A program made the translations under genes and the position numbers. Below the pieces are notes generated by a model. The model ran no database searches. It saw only the letters and a program-made list of their open reading frames with translations, and was not told where the DNA came from. DNA of 64,000 bases from Gigaspora rosea (Eukaryota; Glomeromycota; Glomeromycetes; Diversisporales; Gigasporaceae): assembly GCA_003550325.1 (NCBI GenBank), contig QKWP01000232.1:210589-274588 (forward strand), read 5' to 3'. Below, in pieces: positions 34,975 through 47,496 of the stretch; the first letter of the stretch is position 1, and every line of letters begins with the position of its first letter.

Positions 34975-35230
34975 TTGTTAAAATATTTATTAAATCGAGT
35001 ACAGTACTTAAAACTAGCTATCAAGGCCATGAATTTTCATTAATCGATGCATTTGAAATTAGCTATTCAATTTATGAATGTTTATTATATAATCATTTTA
35101 TTCATGCTAATTAATGAATGAATAACTTAAAATTAGCTATTCGAGTTCATGGTAAATGAATATGTAGATGAAAGATCGAAGTATTTGAAATTAGCAATTT
35201 AAATTAATGAATATTTACTATTCTGCAATA
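34975..35230 (+). repeat. Degenerate ~60-bp tandem repeat
   Basis: The block TTGAAATTAGCTATTCAA-type plus AATGAATRTTTA recurs about four times with much divergence. The rest of 34260-35800 shows no gene. Confidence 0.45.
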
Positions 35231-35239
35231 TTTCTAATA

Positions 35240-37185
35240 AACCAACCAATTTATCACTTTTGCAAATTTTGGTAAAAATAAATTTAAAATTTGAGACTTT
35301 TTAAGACAATTCAGTTAGTTGCCTCGCTTATTGGCACAGGATATTGAAAAATTAGTGCCAATCGATCACTTAATATTGTTAAAAGTCAATTTTTTATTTT
35401 AGAATTGAAGATGAATATGTATTGATACAACCAAATTTAATTTCATTTACTATCCATATAGCGGTTAAACGAAATCTGGAGGTTTTTGAACTGTTAAAAC
35501 ACGAAATCTAATTTTTCTTCTTTCAATTAAAACCTCAAATAACGAAAGGTGTTGAAACTGATGAAATATGTCAGAGTGTCGAAATTTACCAGGTTTGTCG
35601 CCATAATTATTTGAATACATTTTGATTTTGTTGACAATAACATCATTATCTTACAATTTATTTATGTAACAACTGTAATAACAAAATAATTTTTTTTTGT
35701 ACTTAATTTTGTCTAATAGTTTATCAACTTTAATAAATCAGCTTTTTACAGCATTAAACATTTCAAGGTTATAAAAGGTCTAAATTTTTATCAATAGGCA
35801 AGTTGATAATTTTTTCTATATCAATAAAATTCTCCTCAAATAGGAACACGTTGGAAATATATACCGAAATGAAAATACAAAAATGGTTTAAAGAATTCGA
35901 AATTTATTTGTTAAGATGTGATGTTATATTTGTATTAATAAACCTTACAATCGAAGAATTAAATACTCATCTAGAAAACTATGGTACGCCAATCTTACGA
36001 AAGTGAAAACAATGAAATTTGAAATTAGACGAAACTAAAAAAAAGAAAAAAAGTGTTATAAATAGCGAAGAAATATATAAAGAATATTACCGTATTAGAG
36101 AAATTTGATCCTTTTTGGTTCTTCGTCAACAAATGCAGTAATTTTAGAAACGACTAAAAATTAATCTTGCATGGGCTTTATGTACAATATGTACGTACGT
36201 AAATGCTATCGCTATAATCGTTGAATTAAAATTTTCCTCAGTTGCATAATGATAAACTGTTTATTTTCAATATCCATATATTATTAATGATAGCACGTTA
36301 ATCAGTCCTCAAATTACAAGATTTTCAAATAAGCTGCATTTTTCATCATAAAGATTTGGGTTCTTGAGAGCTTTATCTATATTCGTTAGGCGAAACCAAC
36401 GAAATGCGAAACCTAGTTTTACTTAAACTGACGAAAGATGGCAAAATTGAGTTTTTTCTATAGTCCATTGTTAAGTGACACGAAGAGAAAACCAGCCTTT
36501 GGGTTTTTAATTATGAGTTTAAAAATCTGAGATCCGGGTTTCCTTTAGCGTCATTAATATGCGATATTTAATAATTGCAAATTAGTTCAAAAAATTAATA
36601 GATCAACATGTATAAATATTCCTATCGCACCAGGGAACCGAACATATTAATTAATAATACCGCAGCTCTAGTAACCACAAATGTAAAATATTGAACGCAA
36701 AGAACAACTGTTTAACATCTTAATGCAAATGTAAAATTATTTCTATCCAAATCGAAAAGAAACACTTACTATTTCTCTATTTTCCCCATTTTCTTTATAA
36801 ATACTACATTTGACTCTTACTAATTACATCAATCTAATTCATGTTTTCATGCGTCATAATAATAACTGATAATACTAGGTAATCAGAAACTGATATATGT
36901 CCGAAGTGCATAGACAGAGGTTCATTTGATTGAAAATTTTGTGAAAATAATAGATAATTGTTGTATTAGCATCTGACGCGTGATTTTTAACGTTACATTT
37001 TATTGGATAATTACGCAGCGTGAGCCTATAAGTATAGCGTACTTCGGCATAATTAATTAAATTGATCCGATTAACCTATGACATACTGATGATTGTGGAT
37101 GTGATCACGAAGTGGCTTATTAATAAAGTCTGACGAAAGATCTACATTCAATTTCAAAAATTGTTGAAGAACTGCTTCACTTTCT
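35240..37185. other. No gene recognised
   Basis: The 67-residue frame at 35803-36006 has no recognisable domain. A possible small inverted pair, CCGAAGTGCATAGAC and CCGAAGTACGCTATAC, lies at about 36901-37050, without a clear target duplication. Confidence 0.4.
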
Positions 37186-37189
37186 GACA

Positions 37190-37825
37190 TACTTGATAAT
37201 CGAATTTAGGGGATTTTTGATCCTTTGCCCCTTCAGTATCGCCACTTCTGTTTTACTTAGTATTCTCTTTCAGGATTTCATCTTTTAATTCCAAGGAAAT
37301 TTTTCTCTTCAAGGTTTTCCTCAGCAATTCTCACAAATTGATTTTACCAAGTATTGTCCATCGAACGCTAGTTGTTTGAGTTGTTGATAGATGGTAAAGT
37401 CACGGAATTATATTATTTCGGCTATTACGTAGGAAATCGTAATAAGACTGATTTCTTTTCCTTCAGGACAAGAACTAGAAGACCCAATATGTTATTATAA
37501 AAGAAAATTTCCATCTTAGTAACGTGCAACGCTTGCGATAATCGAGTTTAGAGGCTTTTTTGATACTTTGCCCCATTCAGTAGTATTCTCTTTTAGAATT
37601 TCATCTTTTAATTCCGGGGCAACTTCTCGTCACGGTTTTCCTCAGCAACTGATTGTACTAAGTATTGTCCATTGAATGCTAGTTGTTTAAATTGTTGGTA
37701 GATGATAAAGTCGGAATAATATTATTTCGGTTATTACATAGGAACCCATAATACTGTAAGACCGTTTTTTATTTCCTTGAGATACTTGACAAGAACTAGA
37801 AAATCCAATATTTTAAAAGAGAATT
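37190..37825 (+). repeat. Direct duplication of a ~310-bp segment
   Basis: About 37190-37505 is repeated at about 37533-37825. Shared blocks include TTTCATCTTTTAATTCC, GGTTTTCCTCAGCAA, AAGTATTGTCCAT and GACAAGAACTAGAA, in the same order. Neither copy keeps an open frame on either strand, so it is a non-coding or long-dead duplication. Confidence 0.75.
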
Positions 37826-38823
37826 CCTATTCTATTATTTTGCGAAAAAATGTTTATTTATATTAAATCTGGATATACGGAGAATCTAATACATTATTAT
37901 ATAGCGCATCAATCTATATTATCCGGATGTTGCAATCCCAAAAATTATTTTATTACAGCTGTTCTCATAAATTCTTGGAAAGTTATAAAAATTTAGCCGA
38001 TAATCTTCGATTGAATTCGGTAAGCTTTTGATTTCGGCATGTATGATATATAAATCATAATATTGTTAGAATAAAACTTTTATCATGTATTTTATTTCTT
38101 TTTATATATGATATGTTATTGTAAAGGCTGGCATGATAGATTGATGAACAAGAAATATAAATAATGACAGGGATGATGCTGAAATTGGGGTCTCGATTTG
38201 AAACCATTATCCCTGCTAAAATCCACATATACTCTTTAAATATCAAATCTACCCCTAAACTTTACTCTAACCATATAATACAAAAATGAAAAAAACCAGC
38301 CTAAAAAATTTTTAAAATTTCATATCAAAATAGATCAAAATTTTACCATTATCTGATTTCAGCATTATCACCGACAAATAATATCACAAGGAAGCAGAAC
38401 AGTCTCACGATCTTGACGAGTATATATTTAGCAATAATTAAATCATTCACTGTATCTTTAAAAAAATTATATCGAAATCCCTATGCATACAAATCTTTAT
38501 AATCTTAACCCAATATCACTTATTTCTCATTAGAACAATAGCTTTCACTATTATATAAACAAAATGGATTTACCGCTTATTTATCAGTTACTTTCTAGCC
38601 TTAAATGATATTTATTCCTCATTATGAGAATGAAAATAAAAAAATACCAAATAAAAAAAAAAAAAAAACGAAATGCTTTTGCTTACCGTTTTTATTTTTT
38701 AAAAAAGCATCATCAAATACTTAAAATCGTCCGAATTACGTAATAAATAACCGACCATATACAGCAACAACGAACTTTATTATCGCTACAATTCATCATG
38801 CACCCTATATTAAAAATCTTACG

Positions 38824-40544
38824 CCCTATGAAAACTCGATACACGGGAATGCATGTAAAAATACGAAATTGTATGCGGGTAAGCACGGGTTTCATAATCA
38901 CTGCACGGAAACTGCACGGAAACTGATCATCCAAAAAATTTAATACACGTTATCACACGAAATATTGAAATCCGTGCACTATCGTGCATAGTATTATAAC
39001 CATTTATTGACGTGTATTAATCTTAATGATCACATAATTTCCGTGCACTAACGTGACAATCGTTAAGATTCTTAACGATCATAAATTTCGTGCACTAACG
39101 TGCACAATCGTTAAGATTCCTAACGATCATAATTTTCGTGCACTGACATGCATAATCGTTAAGATTCTTAACGATCATAATCATAATTTTCGTGCTTTGA
39201 CGTGCACAATCGTAACGATCATCACAATCGTTAAGGTTCTTAACGATCATTTCTGTACAAAATGTATGATCATCACAATCGTTAAGACTCCTTAACGATC
39301 ATAATTTCAGTGCATTAATATCGTGATCGTCACAATCGTTAAGATTCTTAACGATCATAATTTTTGTGCATGATATCACAATTGTCACAATTGTTAAGAT
39401 CCTTAACGATCATAATTTCATGTACTAACATGATGATCAGATCCTTAACGATCATAATTCCGTGCATTAACGTGATGATCGTTAAGATTCTTAATGATTA
39501 TAAATTCCGTGCATTGACGCGCACAAAAACATTTATTTTGTTGTTTTTTTTTTTTTTTTTTTTTTTTTTGCACTTATCAATAATAATTTCCGTGCATTGA
39601 CGCGCACAAATTACATTTGATTTGTAAGCAAATAAATATTGCTTTTTTTTTTTTTTTTTTTTACTCTTATCATTTTTATCATCTTATATTTTTTTATAAT
39701 TTTTTTTTTTTACAACTCATTAATTTTTATATAATTTTTTTTAGTTATTGTCATTGTTTAAACCATCCTTTAGAGTTATTGCCTTGGAAGCTACTCTTTT
39801 GGAATCACTATCATTTTTGGTGTATGTTTTTCATCATTTTTGGTGGTATCGCAGCTTTATTTTTTTTTACTATTATTTTTTTCTTTTATTTTTTATCTCT
39901 CTGTATATTATTGCATTTTAGCCTCTCCCTTGAGTTACTGCCATTGGAGTTGCCACAATCGGAGTTGTCCCTATTGGAGTTATTTCTAGAGTAGTCATTT
40001 CGATTTTTTTTTTAAACCTTTCATTTTGGTACTATTACTTTGTTTTTTTTTCGATATTATTAGTTGCTGGGTTATTTTTAAAGTCGGTAGTTTTAGTAAT
40101 TAGAAGTATTTTCTTATTCGCATGTAAATTATTAAATTAAACTATTTGTATTATAAAATTTAATTAATAAAATAATTAAATAATTAAGTTATTTAATAAA
40201 ATACAAAATTTAGTTAATAAAACTTATAAAATTTAGTTAATAAAATAATAAAATTTAGTTAATAAAATAATGCATATACGATATATGTTATTATGTATAT
40301 ATGTATGGACATATGCTATTATATGTTACCTGCACGTAAATATGCACGAGACAATGCACGAGAAAACACATAAAATTGCACGTAAGTACATGCAGCATTG
40401 CACAGAATCCGCGCCCTTTTACGTGCCATGAACTTGCTTTCCCGTGCATTGTCCCGTGTACATTTACGTGCAGGTTTGTGTGGTCACGTATTCAAACTTT
40501 TCCGTGTATTTCAGTATTATTCCGTGCTGTAATTTCTCATAGGG
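38824..40544. mobile_element. CCCTATRAR-family TIR element with internal satellite, 1.7 kb
   Basis: The left end CCCTATGAAAACTCG and right end (reverse complement CCCTATGAGAAATTACAG) are inverted and bordered by the direct repeat ACG (38821-38823, 40545-40547). Both subterminal zones are full of GTGCA/TGCAC and CACGG motifs. The interior contains the CGTTAAG satellite (39010-39510), poly-T tracts, and a segment near 39910-40000 with CCATTGGAGTTGCC units like those of the 25766-28455 element. No transposase frame is found; the Ile/Val-rich peptides in this stretch come from the satellite. Confidence 0.75.
39010..39510. repeat. Palindromic satellite, ~10 units of 45-60 bp
   Basis: Each unit joins a perfect or near-perfect dyad, CGTTAAGATTCTTAACG, to GATCATAATTT and CGTGCACTGACGTGCAC. 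Spacing varies from about 45 to 65 bases. Both motifs are self-complementary, so each unit offers two potential symmetric protein-binding sites. Confidence 0.8.
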
Positions 40545-41081
40545 ACGACAAAATATTATTTTATCTCTTAAACAGTCACAAGACTATCGCTATGGATTAT
40601 TGTTACATTTTATAATGCAGTTCGAAACTTACATATTGCCGTTCTTTTAATCATTTTGTACTATACTTCCTCTCGGCATGAGTTGACATCATCAAATTCA
40701 TGTAAATTTTTCTATCTACCAAAATCTTTTATAAATAACAAATTCAGTATAAAAGCGCATAAAAGCATTAATGGCTTTCATAACCTGGCTGAATTTGTTA
40801 TGAATGTCGAAGTTTCTATACAGTATTAAAATTTTGAACTTAATATACCGGTTTTTTTTTTAGGTATTTCTGAATCTTCGAAGAGGCGTTTAACTGATAT
40901 ATCAAATTGAAAGCATACATCGAATATAAAAAGGAGTCAACCCAGTAAAATTCTATAGCGTTCGATCTTTTTACACCAAATAAGAATCAAATCAATACTG
41001 CAAAATCTTCACCATCCCATAAATATTGTACGTTCTATTACATAGCGGATATTTTACTTTTATCGCTGAGCTAATAAATTA

Positions 41082-41865
41082 GTGATGCCGACATAACCTT
41101 TTATCGTTACTGTACTATGCTATGTTATGGATTTTATCACATGATAAATCGTAGTTAAAATTGATGATGCTGTGATAGGCTTATATTGTTGAAGACAAAT
41201 TTCATAGAAATGCAATAAAACCATTAAGACATTTATTTAGCATTATTATTTTTTTTTATATTCGCTTTTACATTTATCGTGCAATTTTTTCAAAACTAAT
41301 TATTATTGTCTTAAATTCCTAATATTTCGTAAACAATATTTGATGTTTCAAAGTTCATATTTCATCATATTTCCATGAACTTTGATTAGTTTGTAGTTTG
41401 ATTTTTCACAACATGATTCAGTGTCATTAAAATTAATAAAAAGATAAAGTAAGATTCATTATATCTTCAGCGTTAAGTTTTGTCACAGAAACCATAAGTT
41501 TATCGGAATTCGCTAAAGTAAAAACAGAAAAGGAGGCAATTTGATTCATAATCTAAGATTCGTCAATCATCAAATATGTCATTATGTTAGATATATCCGC
41601 TTCTGAAAATAATTCAATTAGAATTGTTTATTAATTGAGGAAGAAACTGAACAACCGTCAATATCTCCAATAGCAATCAATATTATTAGACATATTGAGA
41701 TAAGTAAATTTATTTTTTTAACGTTAGTTCTAATTTATAATAGCTTTATCAATAGTTAAAACTAGTTACATATATCGTTTTTATTTTATCAATTTTAACT
41801 ACAATATATGTTTTATCATGCGTTAAATCCATAACATAGCAAATAAAAGGTTATATCGGTATCAC
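41082..41865. mobile_element. TA-flanked TIR element with long (~85 bp) arms
   Basis: Left arm GTGATGCCGACATAACCTTT and right arm (reversed) GTGATACCGATATAACCTTT stay alignable for about 85 bases, through GCTATGTTATGGATTT and TAGTTAAAATTGAT, with small indels. TA lies at both borders (41080-41081, 41866-41867). The interior has no ORF. Confidence 0.7.
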
Positions 41866-42441
41866 TAATATAATACAAATGATATTTTAATTACATAGAT
41901 GGCATATTGAAAGATTCATATTGCATATGTGAATTGGAAATATTAGGTGTGACTGAAATTGGAGTAATAATGTGAAAAAATTTATACAAAAAACTTCTTC
42001 GCCTTTTAAACAAATATTCAAATTATTATGAAATTTATTTGGATAAATTAACTTGTTTTAAAATTAATTAAAAATTTTACAAAATATAATAACCTATTAT
42101 GATTATTTATACCAAATACGCACATACTGTATAAGAATGTTCTAAACGCTAATTACTAATGCTATTTAATCCATGCTAAATAAATAAGCATAAATGAATA
42201 TAATTTATATAGATTTATAGCACGGCCACTATTGATCGTGGGTATTATACTGTACTGTTTATGTTATAAATCACTTTCTTTTTATTTTGTCATTCATGCT
42301 TGTTATTTTGCACGATGCATACGTCATTCATACATATATTATGTTGCACATTACGAATTAAAGGAGTTTTAAAAAAACATAAATAGCATAATTTATGATC
42401 AATGACCGCCGTACTATAATACCAATATAGCATGAAAATTC

Positions 42442-42552
42442 TGAGATACATCACATTGATACAACGATAATTTTTTTTGATTATTCAGAAAATGCCGCTT
42501 CGCGGCATTCCTTGATCAAAAAAATTATCACTGTCAACTTGATGTTATCTCA
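42442..42552. repeat. Fold-back element with perfect central hairpin
   Basis: Outer arms TGAGATACATCACATTGAT and TGAGATAACATCAAGTTGA (reversed) and a central AATGCCGCTTCGCGGCATT hairpin give one 111-base inverted structure, with TCAAAAAAAATTATC-type arms between. No target duplication is evident. The GC-rich core stands out in AT-rich DNA. Confidence 0.65.
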
Positions 42553-42749
42553 TATTATCATACTATATTATATAAATATACACCGTAAAATATGTCAGTG
42601 TACAGATTTCAGTTAAAATTTTAAAACTCCATGGTGGAAACGAGTCAAAAGCTAGTAATATGCAGTACATAATCTAATTGTAAATTATGCAAATTCTATA
42701 TCCAGAATTTGCACTTACAGAATTCCGGACTTAGGATCTAATGAGTGCG

Positions 42750-43310
42750 CATTATGACATAATGTAAATTCAAATTGATTTATGATCTTAAAATAAATTA
42801 CAAGTGAAATTGAATATTTCTTTGACAACGAAAGTAAAGTGTTTTAAGCAACACGCTTGGATAGTGCACAACTATTAGAGCGATATTAATTAGACCATTT
42901 TAAAAGGCTAATAGTACAAGTCATAATATACCGGTAATAAAATAAAATAAAAAAAAATCAAAAATGTTTCACTTACAACCCTTATAATCAATGATACACT
43001 GGTTTCATCTAACGCAACTTTGACAATTGACGTAACTACTGATGATTAACGAAATTAATGTATTTATAAAATGTGACAAGCTTCATTATATCAACCTCTG
43101 GATATTCTTAGTATTAAACATTATTATTAATCATTTTAAAGATTCATCATTTCGTATGAAAACGTAATAATTTTGTAATAGACAGAGAACCTTTCTTATA
43201 TTAAATTGTAAGCAACAAAAGGTTAATTCCACAAAAATTAACAAGCCATACATTGATTAATTTTTAACTTTACATTGCATCCAATGATTTTATTTTATTT
43301 AGGATACAGG
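42750..43310 (-). repeat. Segmental repeat, also at ~60745-61175 (3' flank of kinase gene)
   Basis: This segment downstream of the minus-strand kinase copy matches 60745-61175: shared blocks include GACAACGAAAGTAA, AAGCAACACGCTTG, AAAAATGTTTCA and GAACCTTTCTTATATTAAAT. Order and orientation are conserved. The second copy has no kinase beside it. Confidence 0.75.
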
Positions 43311-44302
43311 TTTAGTATACAATACTTCCCACATGATCATGCCGAAAGAATAAATATCAGATGCCATAGTAGGTTGTTGTCCGTTTAAAACTTCGGGAGC
43401 AACGTAAGGTAAGACCCCATAAACTTCACTATCCTTTTGTTTCGTATATTGAATTGAAAGGCCTAGGTCCGCAATGTATGCGCTATGCAAATTATCCTGC
43501 AAAATGTTATCGCTGTGCAAATCTCGATGAATAATGTTTTGGGAATGAATTGATTTGAGATCAAAAGCTATGCTAAATAACAAGTTTAATTTATCTTTCC
43601 ATCTCATTTGTGATATATACTGAAGATTTTGACGCAAGGATCCCATCGTTGCATAACTTAAAACAAGAATATAATTTTCTGTCTTCTCGTTTCTTGATAT
43701 ACCATAACATTTTATAAACGATGGATTTTCAACTCCGATTTCGCAATACGTTTTTAACTTTTAAAAAATTATTGTTTTTAATTAAAAATTTATACAAAAA
43801 TTAAATTATATCAAATTAAATAAAATACCTCGTTTAAATATTCTTTTTTATGAAATTCCTTAAGCGCGACAGTATAAGACTCCACAATATAAGGACTCAC
43901 AGTGTATATAGTTTTTGTCCAATTCGCTCTATATACAGTCGCAAAACCACCACTTCCGATTTTTATAATATTTTTAAACTCGTAAGGAATCCAAACTAAT
44001 TTGTATTTATCATCATCTAATAACATTTTTATATCATCATCAATATTAAGGTCTTTATATTATGTTTTGAACATTTCGTGATATTTACTTCTTTCTAATC
44101 GAAACCAATAGTTAGCTCTCTCAATGTCTATTAGTGTTCCAATACCCTGTCGATAGCAATAACCGACTCGTGATATTCCACTAACATCACCCATTTCTGC
44201 AGATTTTTTAAAATATTCGAATGCCTTTTTTTCGTCCTTTTCAACCCCGGTTCCATTTCTATAGCAATTTCCAACATTAATTATTCCACCAGCATTACCC
44301 AT
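43299..44302 (-). pseudogene. Sel1-repeat / TKL-like kinase gene, truncated at both ends
   Basis: Reading leftward from ATG 44302: two Sel1 repeats (GTGVEKDEKKAFEYFKKSAE), a linker with an in-frame TAA at 44060-44062, then the kinase N-lobe from about 44026 (glycine loop IGSGGFATVYRA; VALKEF lysine). A 71-base phase-0 intron (donor GTATTT at 43828, acceptor AG at 43758-43759) joins LNE to LKTYCEI. Exon 2 carries IIHRDLHSDNIL (catalytic loop), IADLGLS (in place of DFG), YVAPEVL and ASDIYSFGMIMWEV, and stops at 43299, leaving out the last 80-100 residues of a normal C-lobe. Upstream, a TAG directly precedes the ATG, so earlier Sel1 repeats are lost. Catalytic residues are intact, but truncation makes activity doubtful. 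The likely role of intact relatives is signalling by Ser/Thr phosphorylation. Confidence 0.8.
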
Positions 44303-44429
44303 CTAATTTTGTAGAAAAAGAATGGGTATGCATGCAAAGTACTATACACTGATACGCCAACCAACAAATATAGCTGTTTGAAACATGATGTAACAATGCA
44401 CCCGATTTTTCTAGGATGTTAATGGGATG

Positions 44430-45650
44430 TTTAATGTTAGATATAGTGAAAAGGACGAAAAGAATGCATTCGAAGTTTTTAAAAAAAATCTGCAGAGATG
44501 AGTAATGCTAATGGAATTAATAATGTTGGACATTGCTAATCGGAGTCGAAAAGGACGAAAAGAAGGCATTCGAAAATTATAAATTTTGAAGGAATTGGAG
44601 TCAAAAAGGACGAAAAGAAGGCATTCGAATATTATAAAACATTCGCAGAAATGGGCAATGCTAATGGAATAATTAATGTTGGATATTGCTCTAGAAATGG
44701 AATCGGGCGAAAAGGATGAAAAGAAGGCATTCGAATATTTTAAAAAATCTGCAGAGATGGGTTTGGCATAAGGAATATTTAGTATTGGATATTGCTATAG
44801 AAATGGAATCGGAGTCGAAAAGGGCGAAAAGAAGGCATTCGAATATTATAAAAAATCTACAGAGATGGATAACGCTAATGGAATGGACATTGCTGTTTCG
44901 AAGGAATCGGAGTCGAAGAGGACGAAAGGAAGGCATTCTCGAATATTATAAAAACTCTGCAGAGATGGGTAATGTTAGTGAAATATCAGAAGTCGGTTAT
45001 TGTTATCGACAGGCTATTGAAACACTAATAGACATTGAGAGAGCTAACTATTAGTTTCGAATAGGATAAGAGTAACCCTTACGAAATATTTAAAAAGAAT
45101 ATAAAGGCTTTGATATTGATGATGATATAACAATGATGATAAATATAAATTAGTTTGGATTCCTTACGAGTTTAAAATATTGAAGTAATCGAAAAAGGTG
45201 GTTTTGCAACTGCATGTAGAGCGAATTGGACAAGAAGTATTATAAACACTGAGGCACTTATACTGTTGCGCTTAAGAAATTTCATAAATCGAATATTTAA
45301 ACGAGGTATTTAATTAATTTTTGTATATTTTTAATTAAAAATAATATTTATAAAAAATTGTGAATTCGGAGTTGAAAATTCATCGTTTATAAAATGGTAC
45401 GGTATATCAAGAAACGGGAATAGAAATTATATTCTTGTTTAAGTTATGCAGGATGGTATCCTTACGTCAAAATCTTCAATCAATATCATGGAAAGATAAA
45501 TTAATTTTGTTATTTAGCATAACTTTTAATCTCAAATCAATTCATTCCCAAAGAATCGCTCATCGAGAATTGCACAGCGATAATATTTTGCAGGATAATT
45601 TGCATAGCGCATACATCGCTATAAACCAACTATATTTTACATAGCATAAG
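44430..45650 (+). pseudogene. Sel1/TKL kinase copy, inverted relative to its neighbour, heavily decayed
   Basis: Five or more Sel1 units are recognisable on the + strand (repeated GAGTCGAAAAGGACGAAAAG and GCATTCGAATATT blocks), then a linker with DIDDDI-like coding, the glycine-loop remnant, the same intron position (GAGGTATTT after 45301), and the HRD region, now HRELHSDNIL. Many stops and indels interrupt it. The coding order mirrors the minus-strand copy at 43299-44302, so the two are head to head around about 44370. Homology ends near 45650, before the APE motif. Confidence 0.8.
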
Positions 45651-45914
45651 CTCTGCATTCAAAACTTCTCTGGTTTAACAGATATAGACTAATAGTCACA
45701 TTAACTATGTTTCAGAGACTTGATTGCATGCTAGTATATTCTGGATTTTCACATGAAGTTCACCTGCATAAAATATTTTAACATCATTAACAAGAAAGTA
45801 ATTTTATGGAATAGATCTGAGTTTAGGCTTCTGATTCAAAATATTTTTACCTTTGTACTTTAAAACGTACCCTCATTTTTTAAAAATTATAAGAGCCAAA
45901 ACACATAATATTAA

Positions 45915-46558
45915 CCCTATAAGAAAAATGGACCGTAAAGGTACGGGTTGGCTTAGTAAAGGCACGGGTTTTGGTGGCACAGATTAAACCCGTATTTGGT
46001 ACGTAGGAGGCTTGGCACGGATTTTTGGCACGTGGTGGACCGTATGCCGTACAAAATGGACCGTTAATGGCTCGGGTTTTGCAACACTTTACTAGTCCAA
46101 ATGGCACGGGATTTGGCCAGGTAATTAACGTGAATTAACGTGTGATAAAAAAAAATATATATATACAAGTAGATTACATAAATTTATATCAACAATCAAT
46201 ACAATATAAACAAACTAACAACTGCTCATGTATCAAAATTTTGCAAGGAATTTTTTTGTTAAGACACCCAGAGCAGTTTCATTAGTGAAATTATGAGATA
46301 TCGCAATTTTTTTAAAAAAAAATCGTATATTGATCTTTCGCTCTTCGTGAAACGAGCCAACACGTACCACTTTAGACACGTATCATTCCGTGAAATGAAG
46401 GTGCCATTACGTATGACGTGTCATAACGTGCCACCTCCCCCGTACCACTTTTTACCGTGATATTCCGTCAACAGCTCTATACGTACCACTCCGACCGTGC
46501 CATTCCGTGGATTCCAGACACAACCCGTACCACACCCCGGACCACTTTTTTTATAGGG
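45915..46558 (-). mobile_element. CCCTATRAR-family TIR element, copy 3 (TAA target duplication)
   Basis: Ends CCCTATAAGAAAAATGG and, reversed, CCCTATAAAAAAAGTGG are bordered by TAA on both sides (45912-45914, 46559-46561). Subterminal GGCACGG, GGTACGGG and CCGTACCAC motifs are dense. The core (about 46200-46360) matches the reverse complement of the 5537-6261 core: GGCTCGTTTCAC, TGCTCTGG, TCCTTGCAA blocks in order. Non-autonomous. Confidence 0.8.
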
Positions 46559-46561
46559 TAA

Positions 46562-47490
46562 ATAATCCACTTTGATTTTTTAAAATCTATATGAACCAGT
46601 ATACATTTATTTTACTAATAAAATTTCAGCATTTGTTTCTATGTAATATGATATGTGTGTTTTTTTTAAATACCCACCCATTATGAGCTATCTCATGTTA
46701 TGTTAAGCAGAAAATCAAATTGGTCTGGCCTTATAAGTCCAGTAATTTGAATTTGAATTTGAATCTTCAGTTTATAGGTGTGTCATTGTCCAAAATTCAG
46801 CGTCAAAACTATGGGCAGGCCTCACATTTCATACGCACATTACATGAGTGGCGAAAATATTTTGAAAGTATAAATAGAGAAAATTTAGTATATCGAAAAA
46901 GATTTTAGCTACCAAAATGTCAAAAATATTTACAGTAACATGATTAAAATATTTTAGCAAGCCGAGATATTAAGTATGTAAAGATTTTTAGTAATCAAAG
47001 CTTTTAGTTTATTTATTGTTTTAAATTTCTACTGTATTGATATGATCTACCACAGCTTGAGACATGGCTCCAATAGTACAGCTCAAACTGGAGCTGTGAC
47101 TTTAAAAGCCAAGCTTTACAAGTCTACTTGTTTTGCGATTTAATTTCTTTTTTTTTTTAAATGTCACTGTGTAAAATTTTTATTGTATAAGTTTATAATA
47201 TAAACATATAAAACTATTGTATAACAAATTAATATATTTTAAATTTTGAGATTAAATATCCAAAGATACAGTATAGAATAAAGTTACTTAAATATAACAT
47301 AAAATAAGAAAGACTTAGTTACTTATTGCTTTAACTTCTAATCAGATTAAATGATTGATTGTTCAATGACTTTTCCACTGATCACTGAAATGGAAGATAT
47401 TGTAGTAGAATCTCTCAAGCTAACAAAGTTGAATAGTTTTAAATCAATGTCAAAAGATAATAAACCCAAAACTGCACTGGAACACATCTA
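46562..47490. other. No gene recognised
   Basis: A 62-residue frame (46720-46908, +) contains ASHFIRTLHEWRKYFES, which reads like protein, but it is too short to assign. Otherwise AT-rich. Confidence 0.35.
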
Positions 47491-47496
47491 ATTATT

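Noticed and set aside
39053-39600. Ile/Val/Asn-rich reading frames
   Set aside because: They are translations of the CGTTAAG palindromic satellite, with a period matching the DNA repeat.
42222-42415. Inverted pair around ATTGATC and CGGCC/GGCCG-like motifs
   Set aside because: Arms match too poorly to separate from chance.
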